Below, piece by piece: positions 33,701 through 43,964 of a DNA stretch of 57,150 bases; the stretch's first letter is position 1, and each line of letters starts with the position of its first letter. Origin of the DNA: Chara braunii (Eukaryota; Streptophyta; Charophyceae; Charales; Characeae). The stretch covers positions 1,729,917 through 1,787,066 of the forward strand of contig BFEA01000250.1 in the NCBI GenBank assembly GCA_003427395.1, written 5' to 3'. Made by a program: the position numbers and the translations under genes. Below the pieces are notes generated by a model. It made no database searches and was not told where the DNA came from. It saw only the letters and a list, made by a program, of their open reading frames with translations.

Positions 33701-34980
33701 GTACTTAGGGTTGGGGATCTCTGGGACAACGAGAGATAATACTGGATAACAGGAGATAACTTGCGGGAAACCCTACAACACTACCATCATGTAGAGGAGT
33801 TCTTGGATAACCTAATTGAAGTCATCTCACTGGCGTGGTACCGAGTCTTAAACGAGGCCCCACCTTAAGAGTAGGCGATTGGGTGGCGAGTACGGGGACC
33901 TCATTGATGATCGGTTAGGTACATATGGTCTCACCCCAAACAGTCCTGGTCAAACACTACACTATCACCAGAGCGGGTACCCTCCAAGGGAGTAGAGCCC
34001 CCTTTGAATGGAAAGAGAAAGCATCAGTGTACCGAGTGAAAGTTATAGAGGAGAAGGGACAGAGGGTGGTGCTCCAGCCATTCAAGCTAATCCGGGATCT
34101 GGCTCTAGACGCAGTAGAATGGACATGGAAGCCCCCCCAAAAGAGGGGAGGCCCCTAAAGTTGGTTACATTAACCTACACCAGTTGTCGGTCAAATCAGC
34201 CTACAAAATGCTCAGACCTAAACAACATCTGAGGGACACGGTTAATGATCGATGGGCCAAACACCTAAACGTGGACCGCACCCTCCTGTCACCGATCCAA
34301 TGGTTCAAGGAAAAAAATATATAAGCCCATAAAAATCACCTTCGTACAGTGGCAGATTGCCCACCGATGTTTGTCAACCAACGACTGGTTGACCGACCGT
34401 ACTAATCTAGAACAAAGAGGTATGCTACTTCCATGGTGCCAGCGGTTCCAGAGTCTCTTCCCTTTCCACAAGAAGACGAAGACCATTGAACATACTTTCA
34501 TTCAATGTCCGATCACTCAATTCATCTGGAGATGGACCACATATGGCGAAAATTTGAATTTGATATCCCCTGCCCCTGGTCATGGCAAACCATATTAGTT
34601 GGGCATTGGACGTTGGCAGGATCAGCCACGATCTTCGTAGAGAATATCTACAGACTGGGACAGAAGGCGGTGATATGGGTACTTTAGTGGTAGAGGTGCA
34701 CCCTGGCCATGGAGAAGGTGAGAGTAGAGGGGTTAGAGATCAAATAACAAATTCAGGAGCAGGTGCGTCTTGAACTCACACAAAGGTGGTCGGACACAAA
34801 ATCACAATTAGAAATTTTTAGACAAGTTGGTGATATTAGGAAACAAATTACAACATTTTGCACAAAATGGGTAAGAGGGGAGAGAGAAGGATGGATTGCA
34901 AAAGTGGAATGGAGTGGAAACAGGGGAGAGGGACAACGGGATTTGGAAGAAATGATAGATTGCCGTTTAGTCTTCAACCG
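30773..34980 (+). pseudogene. LINE-3 reverse transcriptase and zinc-binding region, multiply broken
   Basis: Recognisable pieces: a linker (30773-31117), EKAPGIDGFPKEFWE (about 31580), FIDFEKAYDHVDWLF (about 31985), SVCQGDPIAP (about 32145), a catalytic box that reads LFGMISQ because a base is missing where FADD should be (about 32283-32300), RILGVSM (about 32490), NNVIFATLWYKSL and FLWRGD (about 32715). Then comes the inserted DNA element (32821-33293), after which QALRLKWIKKL-like text resumes at 33310. The zinc-binding region (LSTNDWLTDRTNLEQRGMLL, PWCQRF, KTIEHTFIQC) is near 34370-34510, and the tail (DCRLVF) near 34960. The lost base in the catalytic box alone would inactivate it. Confidence 0.8.
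32813..33301. mobile_element. 473-bp foldback-like DNA element with 8-bp target duplication
   Basis: The element (32821-33293) sits inside the LINE-3 RT frame between identical ACCCAACC octamers (32813-32820 and 33294-33301). Removing it and one octamer restores LINE reading across GACCCAACCACCCAAG. Its ends are CACAAACGGTTATCGG and, reversed, GAGAGAAGGTTAACAAC, a poor inverted repeat sharing GGTTA. Inside are three copies of a ~90-bp block around CCTGAAGTGGTGAAAGGTCC; the middle one is inverted (33072-33160). No coding sequence. The 8-bp duplication points to a hAT-type transposase acting in trans, which is inference. Confidence 0.85.
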
Positions 34981-35057
34981 CGCCTTACCAAAACTTCAAC
35001 CCGACTCCGGTGCACAGCGCGTCACGGACCTCCCCCCGCGGCCAATGCTGCTTGAGG

Positions 35058-35058
35058 A

Positions 35059-35140
<82 letters not shown>

Positions 35141-35190
35141 TATAGATATATATAGATATAGATATATAGATATATAGATATACAGACAGT
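35058..35190. repeat. (TA)n microsatellite
   Basis: About 70 bases of pure TA repeat, grading into TATAGA variants to about 35180. It directly follows the LINE-3 tail and may have grown from it. Confidence 0.95.
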
Positions 35191-35310
35191 GGTTGGTGCC
35201 CACCTTAGGGTATCAGTTATCGGGCAGTCGTTGATGCTTAACCACAGATGGGGTTAAGGTGGATTATCACTTACAGTGTAATGAGTTAGGGAATTTTGCA
35301 CAATGTTGAG

Positions 35311-35366
35311 GGTTCGGTCTTCTGATGAGTCGGTGAAACTCCAACGAAACAGTTTGTCACAAACCA
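35311..35366 (+). ncRNA. Possible hammerhead ribozyme (type I layout)
   Basis: CTGATGA (35322-35328) and GAAA (35346-35349) are spaced as in the hammerhead core. Stem II would be GTCGG/CCAAC (one C-A mismatch) with loop TGAAACT. Stem III would be ACA/TGT with loop GTT, placing the cleavage triplet GTC at 35356-35358. Stem I is weak: one T-A pair next to the core, an internal loop, then GGTT/AACC (35311-35314 with 35362-35365). The core and the triplet are seen. Activity is not shown, and the weak stem I may mean decay or coincidence. Confidence 0.4.
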
Positions 35367-35388
35367 TCCATTGTTATCCTCTTCTCCC

Positions 35389-37233
35389 TCTCTGCAAGAG
35401 AAGGTTAATAACACGTATAATTTTCATCATACATATATTATATATGCAACTTAGTCTCACTTCTTTTTCATTGCTCATATTTTCCTCACTCTCACTCTCA
35501 ATTTTCATGACTCATTTGAAAAGTTGCAGATTTTTCATTGTCCATGTTGTTCTTATCATAGATGTTGTTCGGCTTGCCTAAACAGGTGGTCATAAGAGTT
35601 GCTTTCATGGTCTTCAGGATGTTCATCACTTCATGATGTTTCATGATTTTCGAAAACCTTGAACAGATGGCCATAAGGGTTGCTTTCATGGTCTTCGAAA
35701 TGTTCATCACTTCATGACGTTTCATGATTTTCGGGTAGCTCAAACAGATAACCATAGGCATTGCTTTCATGGTCTTCGGAACGTTCATCACTTCAGGATG
35801 TTTCATGATTTTTGAGTAGCCTAAACAGATGGTCACCGAAGTGATGAACGTCGCGCAAACCATGAAAATAACCTTTATAGCCATCTATTCAAGCTACCCG
35901 AAAATTATGAAGCATTCCGAAGTGATGAACATCCCGAAGACCATGAAAGCAACCCTTATGACCATCTGTTCAAGCTACCCGAAAATCGTGAAGCATCTCG
36001 AAGTGATGAACACCCCGAATACCATGAAAGGAACCCTTATGGTCATTTTGTTCAAACTACCCGAAAATCATGAAGTATCCTAAAGTAATGAACGTCCTGA
36101 AAATCATAAAAACAATCCTCATGGTCATCTATTCAAACTACCCGAGAATCAGGAAGTATCTCCAAGTGATGAATGTTCCGTAGACCATGAAAGCAACATT
36201 TATGTCCATCTGTTAAAACCACCCGAAAATCATGAAACGTCCCGAAGTGATGAATGCCCCAAAGACCATAAAAGCAACCCTTATGGTCATCTATTCAAGC
36301 TACCTGACAATCATGAAGCATCGCGAAGTGATGAACGTGCTGAAAATCATGAAAGCAACCCTCATGGCCATATATTCAAGCTACCCGAAAATCATAAAGT
36401 ATCTCAAAGTGATGAACGTCCCGAAGACCATGAAAGCAACCCTTATGACCATATGTTCAAGCGACCTAAAAATCATGAAACATCTGAAAGTGATGAACGT
36501 CTCGAAGATTATGAAAAGCATCCAGAAATTACGAACATCTGGAAGTTACGAACATCCTGAAGACCACGAAAATAACCCTTATGACCATCTATTTAAGTTA
36601 TCTGAAAATCATGAAACATCCTGAAGTTTCATGATTTTCAGGTAACTTCAACAGATGGTCATAAGGGTTATTTTCGTGGTCTTCGGGACGTTCATCACTT
36701 CACGATGTTTTATGATTTTCAGGTAGCTTGAATGATGACCATAGAAGTTGCTTTCATGATCTTCGGGACGTTCATTACTTCAGGATGTTTCATGATTTTC
36801 GAATAGCTTGAACATATGATCATAGGGTCGTAACTTCAGGATGTTCGTAACTTCGGGATGTTTCATGATTTTTAGGTAGTTTGAATAGATTGTCTTAAGG
36901 GTTGCTTTCATGGTCTTTAGGATGTTCATCACTTCATGATGATTTAGGATGTTCACGTAGCCTATCAGATAGCTATAGAGGTTGTTTTTATGGTTTTCAA
37001 GATGTTCATCACTTCATGAATTTTTCAATACATATGTGTTTCAGGAGCGTGATTGATATGAAAAGTTGAAAACTCAGTTAATTATGTGGTTTCACCATGA
37101 ACAACCCAACATTCCTCCCGATTTCATGATTGGGAAACGCTTTTCATGATACATACACCAACATCATTTTTCCCACTTCACAATTTTCATGTGCGAATTT
37201 TCAGGTGTGTGATAACCACTTGTGCTTTTTGCA
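35389..37233. mobile_element. 1.8-kb foldback-like element, larger relative of the one at 32.8 kb
   Basis: The left end (AGAGAAGGTTAATAACA at 35397) matches the reversed right end of the 473-bp element. The right end (AATTTTCAGG..GATAACCACTTGTG, ending 37224) matches its reversed left end. Putative target copies TCTCTGCA (35389-35396) and TTTTTGCA (37226-37233) differ by two C/T changes. The interior is an array of ~81-bp repeats in three blocks of alternating orientation. No transposase is encoded, so it would depend on a partner element. Confidence 0.75.
35575..37030. repeat. 81-bp minisatellite with two orientation switches
   Basis: Units built on GAAGTGATGAACGTCCCGAAG and CCATGAAAGCAACCCTTATG. 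Three or more inverted-sense units lie at 35575-35830, nine forward units at 35838-36620 (starts near 35838, 35919, 36000, 36081, 36162, 36243, 36325, 36406 and 36487), then about five inverted units to 37030. The second switch is a perfect 16-bp inverted repeat (36602-36617 with 36626-36641). Because 81 is a multiple of three, long frames appear (EVMNVPKTMKATLMTIC repeats), but they are by-products. Confidence 0.9.
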
Positions 37234-37257
37234 CGCGATTTACCGGGCAGCTCTGTT

Positions 37258-37565
37258 TGACGCTCAGGGTGTTGTAGAGGTCAAGTACCAGATATATGAT
37301 GATTGCTGGGACCTCCCAACCCATCCTCACGTCCATACTCCTAGTGCACCCCTTATCCCTATTGTTCTAATCTTAGTGTGACCAACACTCAGAACAATCA
37401 CCCTACCAGTATCGAGGGCAACTTGGACCAAATAGCAGTGATAGGCACCAAGGCTAAGCAGTACCCAACCCTAGTAAAAGTAGAAGTGGATGAACCTTGT
37501 CGTACTGGAACTTCGGACCCCAGGCTCAAGCAGTCTTCTACAGGCCCCAGAAGTCAAAGAGTCTA
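37258..37565 (+). repeat. Dispersed repeat family E, copy 2
   Basis: GGTGTTGTAGAGGTCAAGTAC to AAGCAGTCTTCTACAGGCCCC; it aligns along most of its length with 44585-44905 (shared phrases GTGACCA.CACTCAG and AACTTGGACC.AA..AGTA.TGA). Confidence 0.75.
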
Positions 37566-37569
37566 CCCT

Positions 37570-39890
37570 ATAAGTTAACACAACCCAATCTGGGGGATAT
37601 TCGTCAAGTGTCGAAGTAAACTCAGTGAGGTCGGTCTTAAGCAGACTTTTTTCCGGGGCTGCAATGGGGTCAGGAGCGTTGTGCCCCCTGTGGTACAGTT
37701 GTGCGCCGCCCGCGCGGTTTTGGCGAGAACTTTTTCGAGGCAGCGCGGCAGGTGAGCTCTCGGGATGTGAGAGGGCGGGGTGTGGCAACGAGCGGTGAGG
37801 GTGCTCTAATGACGATGCAGGGTATGGGACGACGAGCTGTAAGCACGGGTTGATGCTGAAAGGTGGGCGGTTGTTGAGGTTGATGGGTGTGGGGCTTGGA
37901 AAGGTCGACATGGTATAGACTTGTTGTGTTGTCGTGGGAGATCGTTAGTGTTGTTGCCTTGTTGTTCGAGAGGAGGGACACTGCGAGAAGGGAGGGAGTA
38001 GAGATGGGGAGGTTGTGTTGTTTCATTCAGACCTTTTTTTCGACGGTCTTCGTGCCACTTGGCGATTATGGGTTCGGCTATTCGGATTCCTTCTCTCGAC
38101 AGATGAGATGTTAAAGCGCTGATTTTCTCGTGCTGGTTTTTTAAGGTCTTGTTTTACGGTGCCCGTGATAAGGTGGGTTGGTATTGAGCATTCCTTTCAT
38201 TCTTGAGACCACCTGTGAGGGGCTATTGGCGGGCTCAATAGTTGAGACTCACAATATGACATAACTTAGTGGGGATGGTGAGCTTTTGTCATGGTCCGAT
38301 AATTTCATCGTTTGACCTTATGCTGAGATGGTTGTGTAAGACCAAGATGCGGTCGAAATGCGATGAGCCGACGAAAGGGGAGCCGATGAAGAGGGAGGTG
38401 AGGTTTTGAGTGGAAAAGGAGGCGTTGTTGGATAGGGTGAAGTTGAAAATGTGTTTGTCCTTCTGTTATAATCGGCAGTTTACTTTATTTCGTATGGAAT
38501 GGGGACGTCTTCTGGAAATAATCGTAAAACAGTCTTCTTAGTTGAATTCGGATGGGTGTATCAAGGGAAGTTGTTTTGACTGCGAATTCTTGAGTTCATT
38601 CTGATCATTCTAGTTTTGAAAATTCCTGAAGTTCTATCACAAGTAACTCTCTGAAATTTTTCTTAAGAGTACGGCTTAGCAATGTTCTCGATTTGATGTT
38701 TGTAAATCGGAGTTTGCTCTGATCTCGTAAGTGCATTGTCAACTAATGGTTTACTGATCAACTGATCTTAGTCGTTTAATCTAGTTTCCTTTCGAACTTA
38801 AGGTGTGAGTTGCTAAATTGGTAAAGTAGAATCAACTTCGATCTTTAATAGTGATTACTCGAGTACTAATTGGTCTTGGTAATTGAGCCTCAATCCATGA
38901 TGTTGTCGGATCGGGGTCAGAGGTGTTGAATGGAATACCTCCTTTTGGGTTGGAGTCCCTCCCTGCAAGGGTTACACAAGGTGGGTGATGTGATCTTTGA
39001 GAGGGTAGGGGCGGTATTGAGGGTTTGTCCTTTTTTGGGCCACGCTGATTTTCGGGTCGGATCAACAATGGAGGTTGGGGAGAGAGGACAAGGAGTGCTG
39101 ATGTCAGCAGGGTGAGAGTTGAGAGGGTTGTTGTGCTTGGAGGGGGTGGGGCAGATAGGAAGGGGGATCTTCGGCCAAGCGGGGGCATTATAAGCGGCAA
39201 GGTTTGGTGTTGGAGGCAAGGGGTTGTGGTGGTTGTGACGGCAAGAGATGACGCCCTCTGCAGCGAAGGGGCTAACCTGTAGGGTTGAAATAGGGTACAG
39301 CAGCGGTGGAGATGATGGCTTCATCGTGGTAAGACTTGCCGGAGTAGGGCTTAGAGGGATTTTTGGGGGGATATCTGCAACCAGTGCATGAAGGAGATGA
39401 ATGAGTGGATCTACAACTATGGTGTTGATTGGTGGCTTGACTAGTATTTGCCTTTAATAGTCCTGAGTCCCGGTGGTTTGCGAATAGACGAGGCCAGAAC
39501 GATGCTTGTCGGTGCTGGGGCTTGGTCGCGCTGCCCTGTAACTAGAGTTGTACGAGGGCATGAGACCTGGTAGATAGATCTGGGGAGTTGTCGAGGGTGG
39601 ACGACGCTCTAGTGTTTTTTGGTGAGCTGGGCCTAGTCGATGCTAGCCGGAGCCGGGGCGGGTCGCTTTGCCCTGTGGCCTAGCAGGTGGGGGGTTCTAG
39701 GGTGGGTCGCGCCACTCTGTAACCTAGCAGTTGGGGGCATGAGGCCTGGTAGAGATTGGGCAGCGGGATATAGGGGTGAGGCAAGTAGGGTTAGGTTGCT
39801 GAAAGGCCCTAAGGCAGGTGGGTTTTTCGTTCTGAATGCTTCTTTGATCTGAGCTTTGGGGGACACATAATCTTAGTGTTCTTGTGTAGA
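37570..39890. other. Long stretch with no recognised gene; degenerate repeats at its end
   Basis: Frames such as 37471-37911 (minus) and 38832-39324 (minus) are Pro/Ser-rich without motifs. Between about 39520 and 39770 the phrases GGTCGC-CCCTGTAAC-TAG and GGGGGCATGAGGCCTGGTAGA recur two or three times in degenerate form. Confidence 0.35.
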
Positions 39891-39899
39891 TTACACAGT

Positions 39900-40085
39900 T
39901 GTTTTCTTAGCCGAAGCCGGGTAATGGCCCCGGTATCTCAAGGATCTCTTTATAAATGTCTCATTTTTTCAATATGATCTTGAATGGGACGCTGGGCCCG
40001 GTTCCCAGCACGTGCAGCTCCCCACGAATAGATTGGAGCATGTCCTGTTTTAAAAAAATAAATAATAATTAAAAAAAAAAAAAAG
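39900..40085 (+). mobile_element. Solo LINE/SINE 3' end with A-tail
   Basis: TTAGCCGAAGCCGGGTAATGG precedes GGACGCTGGGCCCGGTTCCCAGC and GCAGCTCCCCACGAATAG, followed by an A-rich tail (40050-40085). The first phrase also occurs before the module at 55290-55400, so these two form a subfamily. GCTGGG/CCCAGC is the hairpin form here. Confidence 0.65.
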
Positions 40086-40468
40086 GTGGGCACAAGCACC
40101 TAGATGAGGAACGTTGACGCCCACAGACACATCCTACCGTCCTTCCCCTAACTTACCCAAGGCTAGGCAGATTTCGGACTAGCTGGAGTGGCTTATATCC
40201 CTACCCTACCCTGGAGTCTGAGCCAAACAAGAGCAGACCCCCTGAGACAACCAAGCGGTTTTATCCGAGCATCAGCAGTAACCACACCTTATTGCACCCT
40301 ACCCAACCTGCCTGCTCCTACTGAAACGTGTGCTAGACCCCGCTCGGTGACCAGATGCCCCCTGACGAGATAGTATAGCGGTGTACAGATGCACCCATAG
40401 GCTGTGTGAGTGTCCGTAGGCAGTGTATGGTAATGTGTGTAGATGCCTGGAGGCAGCATGTATAGGTG

Positions 40469-40506
40469 CTGTCTCTTATACACATCTAGATGTGTATAAG
40501 AGACAG
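40469..40506. other. Sequencing artefact: duplex Tn5-type mate-pair junction adapter
   Basis: CTGTCTCTTATACACATCT joined to its reverse complement AGATGTGTATAAGAGACAG. This is the 19-bp hyperactive Tn5 mosaic end used in transposase-based libraries, in the back-to-back form of the circularisation junction of mate-pair libraries. The two flanks were therefore joined in the laboratory, and the assembly across this point should not be trusted. The right flank starts in mid-module of the LINE-4 3' end, and the left flank is unrelated. Translated on the minus strand it gives the familiar contaminant string VSYTHLDVYKRQ. Confidence 0.97.
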
Positions 40507-42590
40507 GTTGCACCTGCTGGAAAACGGATCCAGCGTCCCATTACAGTGTAAATGTCATTGTGAATCGGGCCTCTTCACCAAGCTGCTTGGCGCCATGTCA
40601 TACAATCTGAACTAACCCTTCTTTAGTTGGGAAAAACATACCAACTTTCTAAGTGACAATTTTTCTCTATGCAGAATCATACCATGAGATAGGAACCATT
40701 GACTGCTGGTTAGAGGGAAAAAGGTCAGGGAATTCATCAGCAGATCGTAGAGGAATCATGGGGTCCATTGCGCATCAATCATTGAAAAGTATCTTCTTAT
40801 TCCTGTTGAGAGCAACATCATCATTTGCTTGGGCACCTTCCCAACCAACCTTCCCCATCTTTCCTCCCTGTTCCTCCCCAAGCCAGCCTTTATTAAAATT
40901 TTTAATCTGTTCAAGAATTTTTTTTTTCCTTGAGAGGTACTGAATTTTTTCTTTGGTCAATTCCCATTGAATTCTGATATCTGTTTGTATCTGTTCCGTG
41001 ATGCTATCCGTAAATTCTTGCCCATCAAGTATGACTATATCCCATTCGTGTGTACATCTTCTCCAAATAGCCCAGAAAATTACTCTTCTACTAATGGCAA
41101 ACAAATTTTGTGTGAATTCATCATAAGGTATGACAGTCCATTCCTCCAGCAACAAAGGTTTCCAGCCCCATGGCCACTTATCAGTCACTTCCAATTGAGT
41201 CCATATTCTGTCCCACCATCTCCATAGCCATATCGAGTCAGGGCATTGTAGGAAAATATATTCAATAGTCTCAGCTATGCGTCTGCTCGGAAAGACCGAT
41301 GTACAAAATTTGCACCAAGACTTAGCTAAACCTTTGTTGTCCAAAGAGGTTCTGTCTATTAACCAATCATTAGTTGGGAGGCATCTATGTTCAATCTGCC
41401 ATTGTAGAGAGGCTATTTTTGCAGGCTTGATTTTTTTTACTTTGGAATCATTTGATCCTTTGAAATTCATGCCTTCCTAAGTTCAGTTGATCCATCCATC
41501 TTTGTGTGACTCTGTCTTTGAGGTTAAATCTTGGTCTTAACAGTCTGTATGTTGATTTAATTGTGAGAGTGTGTAGGGTTCTTGTGAAGTTCCTCTTACC
41601 TTTGCACTATGACCCCCATTTCCATTCATGTGGATCTAAAGGGAGGAATTGAATGGGTGTGCTTGGGCGTAAGGCAAACCAAGAATTCTTGTCTTGTATG
41701 ACCCTGATTCTAAAAAGATGTTCGGTTATCACCCTTCTGACCCCGATTGGGTCACTCAGGATTAACTCATTATTGACTCTAAGATCGAAAAGGGTGATTC
41801 GAATGTCCCCATTCCTATCCATATGGAAGACATTGTCAATCACTTGATGATCTTCTTTTATAACTACCCAGTCATTAATTTTAATTCTAGGACCCTTTTT
41901 GAGAGCTATAGTCCAACTTATTGTGATTAACTTTAATATCTTATCAAGAGCAGCCTCTGAATGGTGACAATATCTCAATTTCTCCTGGAGTTCGTTGTGA
42001 GGGATCCAGTCATTAGTAAGTGTGTCTCAGATGTCACTTACTCTGATTACTTCTTTTCTTATCCAACCCCTCCAGGGTGAGTCTTTGCAATGAAGAGTGC
42101 ATCCTTGTGAATCCCTGATCCAAGTGTTGTTGAAAAGCGGTTGTCTACAAACCTCCTCCCACCTCTCTGGGGGCACTTTGTCAGTAAGCGGGAGCTTTCT
42201 CCATGTTTTAATGAGAGAGGGCCAGAAGGGATCTTTAGTAAGATCTGCTCTAGCAGCTTCCCTATTAGATAGGTGAGATTCTTTTGTCCTTGGTCCTCTA
42301 GCTCTGGGAAGGGTCCAGGCTCTGTTTTCCAACCATGTCAGCGGGTCAATTTCCTCGACTGTAGGAGGGGCTAATCTCTTTATCTGTTCCGAGGCTAACA
42401 CATTCCATGGAGTTTGAGGATTAAATAACAGCATTTTAATCCATTGTATGGACATGGACATTGCTTGGAGGGTGGGATCAATGATACCAAGTCCTCCACT
42501 CGATTTGGGTTGTATGATTGATGACCATACTACTCTACTGATCACAATTTTTTATTCGTGGTTTCCCCTCCATAGGAAGGCTGAGCTGTT
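40507..42590 (-). mobile_element. LINE-4: truncated LINE, minus strand
   Basis: Starts at the adapter junction within the 3'-end module (40508-40545: GCACCTGCTGGAAAACGGATC), so its A-tail is missing from the assembly. ORF2 remnants follow to 42590, where homology stops upstream of AFLWRGNHE. The 5' part, including the RT palm, is absent. Confidence 0.75.
40775..42590 (-). pseudogene. LINE-4 ORF2 C-terminal half
   Basis: From right to left: AFLWRGNHE (about 42570) followed by an in-frame stop, ISRVVWSSIIQPKSSGGLGI with IDP (about 42500), TPWNVLASEQIKRLAPP, a connection region (41607-41978; KINDWVVIKEDHQVIDNVFH), then a zinc-binding region in 40775-41470 (LPTNDWLIDRTSLDNKGL, WCKFC, ETIEYIFLQC) and a C-terminal tail (RRVIFWAIWRRCTHEWDIVI, then KKKILEQIKNFNKGWLGEE). 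It is the most continuous C-terminal tail in the window and was used to align the others. Catalytic residues are not present. Confidence 0.8.
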
Positions 42591-42860
42591 TGTGAGACGT
42601 ATGTGCCCGGAGGCTAGATATGTGCAGTACTATGTAGAGGAAATTGTATCAGTATGCATAGACTGTGTATTGGATGAGGACTTTACACCGAACCTCTTTT
42701 CCGTTGGAAGGAGAGCGGCCATGTGGGCCATTTGGTTGAGGAGATGCACCTATGAAATGGAGGGAGCTAGACTAGATGGGCCTGAATTTACTGAAACTAT
42801 TTAGTTACAAGTTCAAACAGACATTACAACGAAATGGAATGGGGGTGATTTCAGTAGATT

Positions 42861-43017
42861 CACAAAAGCGAGTTACAATTGCACTATGGGACAAGATACA
42901 GTTTGCAATTGCACTTCAAACACCCTACCTGGCCAAAAAGTTGGGTTGTATACATTGCCCGAACTGCAATTTGAAACTGCATCTTGACCCAAAGTGCAAT
43001 TACGACTCATTTTTGTG
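42861..43017. mobile_element. 157-bp MITE nested in LINE-5
   Basis: Terminal inverted repeats of about 52 bp: the left CACAAAAGCGAGTTAC..AATTGCAC.ATGGG..AAGAT.CAGTTT is matched by the reversed right end CACAAAAATGAGTCGT.. with few changes. The trinucleotide ATT flanks both sides, fitting a 3-bp target duplication. No coding capacity. CACTA-like or Harbinger-like mobilisation is possible. A related, partly deleted copy lies at 54931-55049. Confidence 0.75.
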
Positions 43018-43079
43018 ATTCCCGCATAATACAAAACCTGTCTTCTCGAGATGAAATCCGCCAACAAATTCAAAATTTT

Positions 43080-43342
43080 AAAATTCAGCACATGCTGATC
43101 ACCTGAATTCAGGGATAAGATAGAAATTCAGTCCTGAGTTGAACCACCTTCTGGTTAATCTTCCTAGTTTACAATCCAGTAGTCCATAGCCTTTTGAATC
43201 ATCATGAATCATATGGAATCATCCTGAACCATTATCAAGCATTGTATTCCTATTATAAGGGAAGTTGGGCCCGGTTCCCAGCACATGTTGCTCCTCACAA
43301 ATAGTTGGCGCTTTATTTACAAAAAAAAAAAAAAAAAAAAAA
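43080..43342 (+). mobile_element. Small retroposon nested in LINE-5
   Basis: It interrupts the LINE-5 ORF2 tail between QQIQNF and the EEEIEKIKWEG segment. It ends with GGGCCCGGTTCCCAGCACATG, the module (43267-43310) and an A-tail of about 23 (43320-43342). The 5' limit is approximate. Confidence 0.55.
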
Positions 43343-43909
43343 GGAAGGAAACCAGGGAGGAGGAAATTGAAAAAATAAAATGGGAAGGGGTTACAGGAGG
43401 GAACAATGAAGAAATAAGGAGGGATTATAGGCTAGTATTTGATGACTGGACAATTGTGGATCCTTCCATACCCCTGCGTCCAATTGTAGATTTTCTTGAC
43501 TCTTCTCCCCCACCCCCATCAGCTATGGTTCCAAGATCATGGTTTGGGTATAACTGATAAATGGGGAGTTCAGGTTATGTCCTCAAAATAGGTATGACTG
43601 ATGAGTGCGGTGTCCAGATTATGTCCTCATAAAGGACTGGAATCCTGTGTTCCCTTTAGCAAACCAGGACTACATACTAATGCTATATGTGGCGCCTAGC
43701 AATGGGTGAAGGTGTGCTGGTTCACAAGACACTACCTCCAATTGTTCATATTATCATATTTGTATTGTCAAAGGAGGGACTCTGGACCCGTTTTCCAGCA
43801 GGTGCAACTCCCCAACAATAGATGGAGCGATTTCAATTTTTTTTTTTTTTAATAGGTCCTACTAGGGTGCGGTGCTCATACCACTCTCCCTAGGAGAATC
43901 TGCAGAGGC

Positions 43910-43958
<49 letters not shown>

Positions 43959-43964
43959 TATTGG

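Larger units (their letters stand above)
29207..35060 (+). mobile_element. LINE-3: near-complete but decayed LINE
   Basis: In order on the plus strand: the C-terminal part of ORF1 (29256-29860), AP endonuclease (30068-30700), RT (about 31420-33300, interrupted by a DNA element), zinc-binding region (about 34320-34540) and C-terminal tail to 34980. The 3' end is replaced by a long (TA)n run at 35058-35131, with none of the two-hairpin module seen at the other LINE tails. This is the only copy here with the endonuclease. Many stops and shifts show it has been dead for a long time. Confidence 0.8.

Noticed and set aside
35055-35155. IYIYIY protein tail of the LINE-3 frame
   Set aside because: Produced by translation of the TA microsatellite.
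35829-36624. Repeat protein encoded by the 81-bp units
   Set aside because: The frames exist because 81 is divisible by three; units in the opposite orientation and indels break them, and there is no start or promoter evidence.
40289-40513. 74-residue minus-strand frame with VSYTHLDVYKRQ
   Set aside because: It is translated adapter sequence, not a gene.
43586-43606. Second CTGATGAG as a hammerhead core
   Set aside because: No GAAA at the right distance and no pairing stems.
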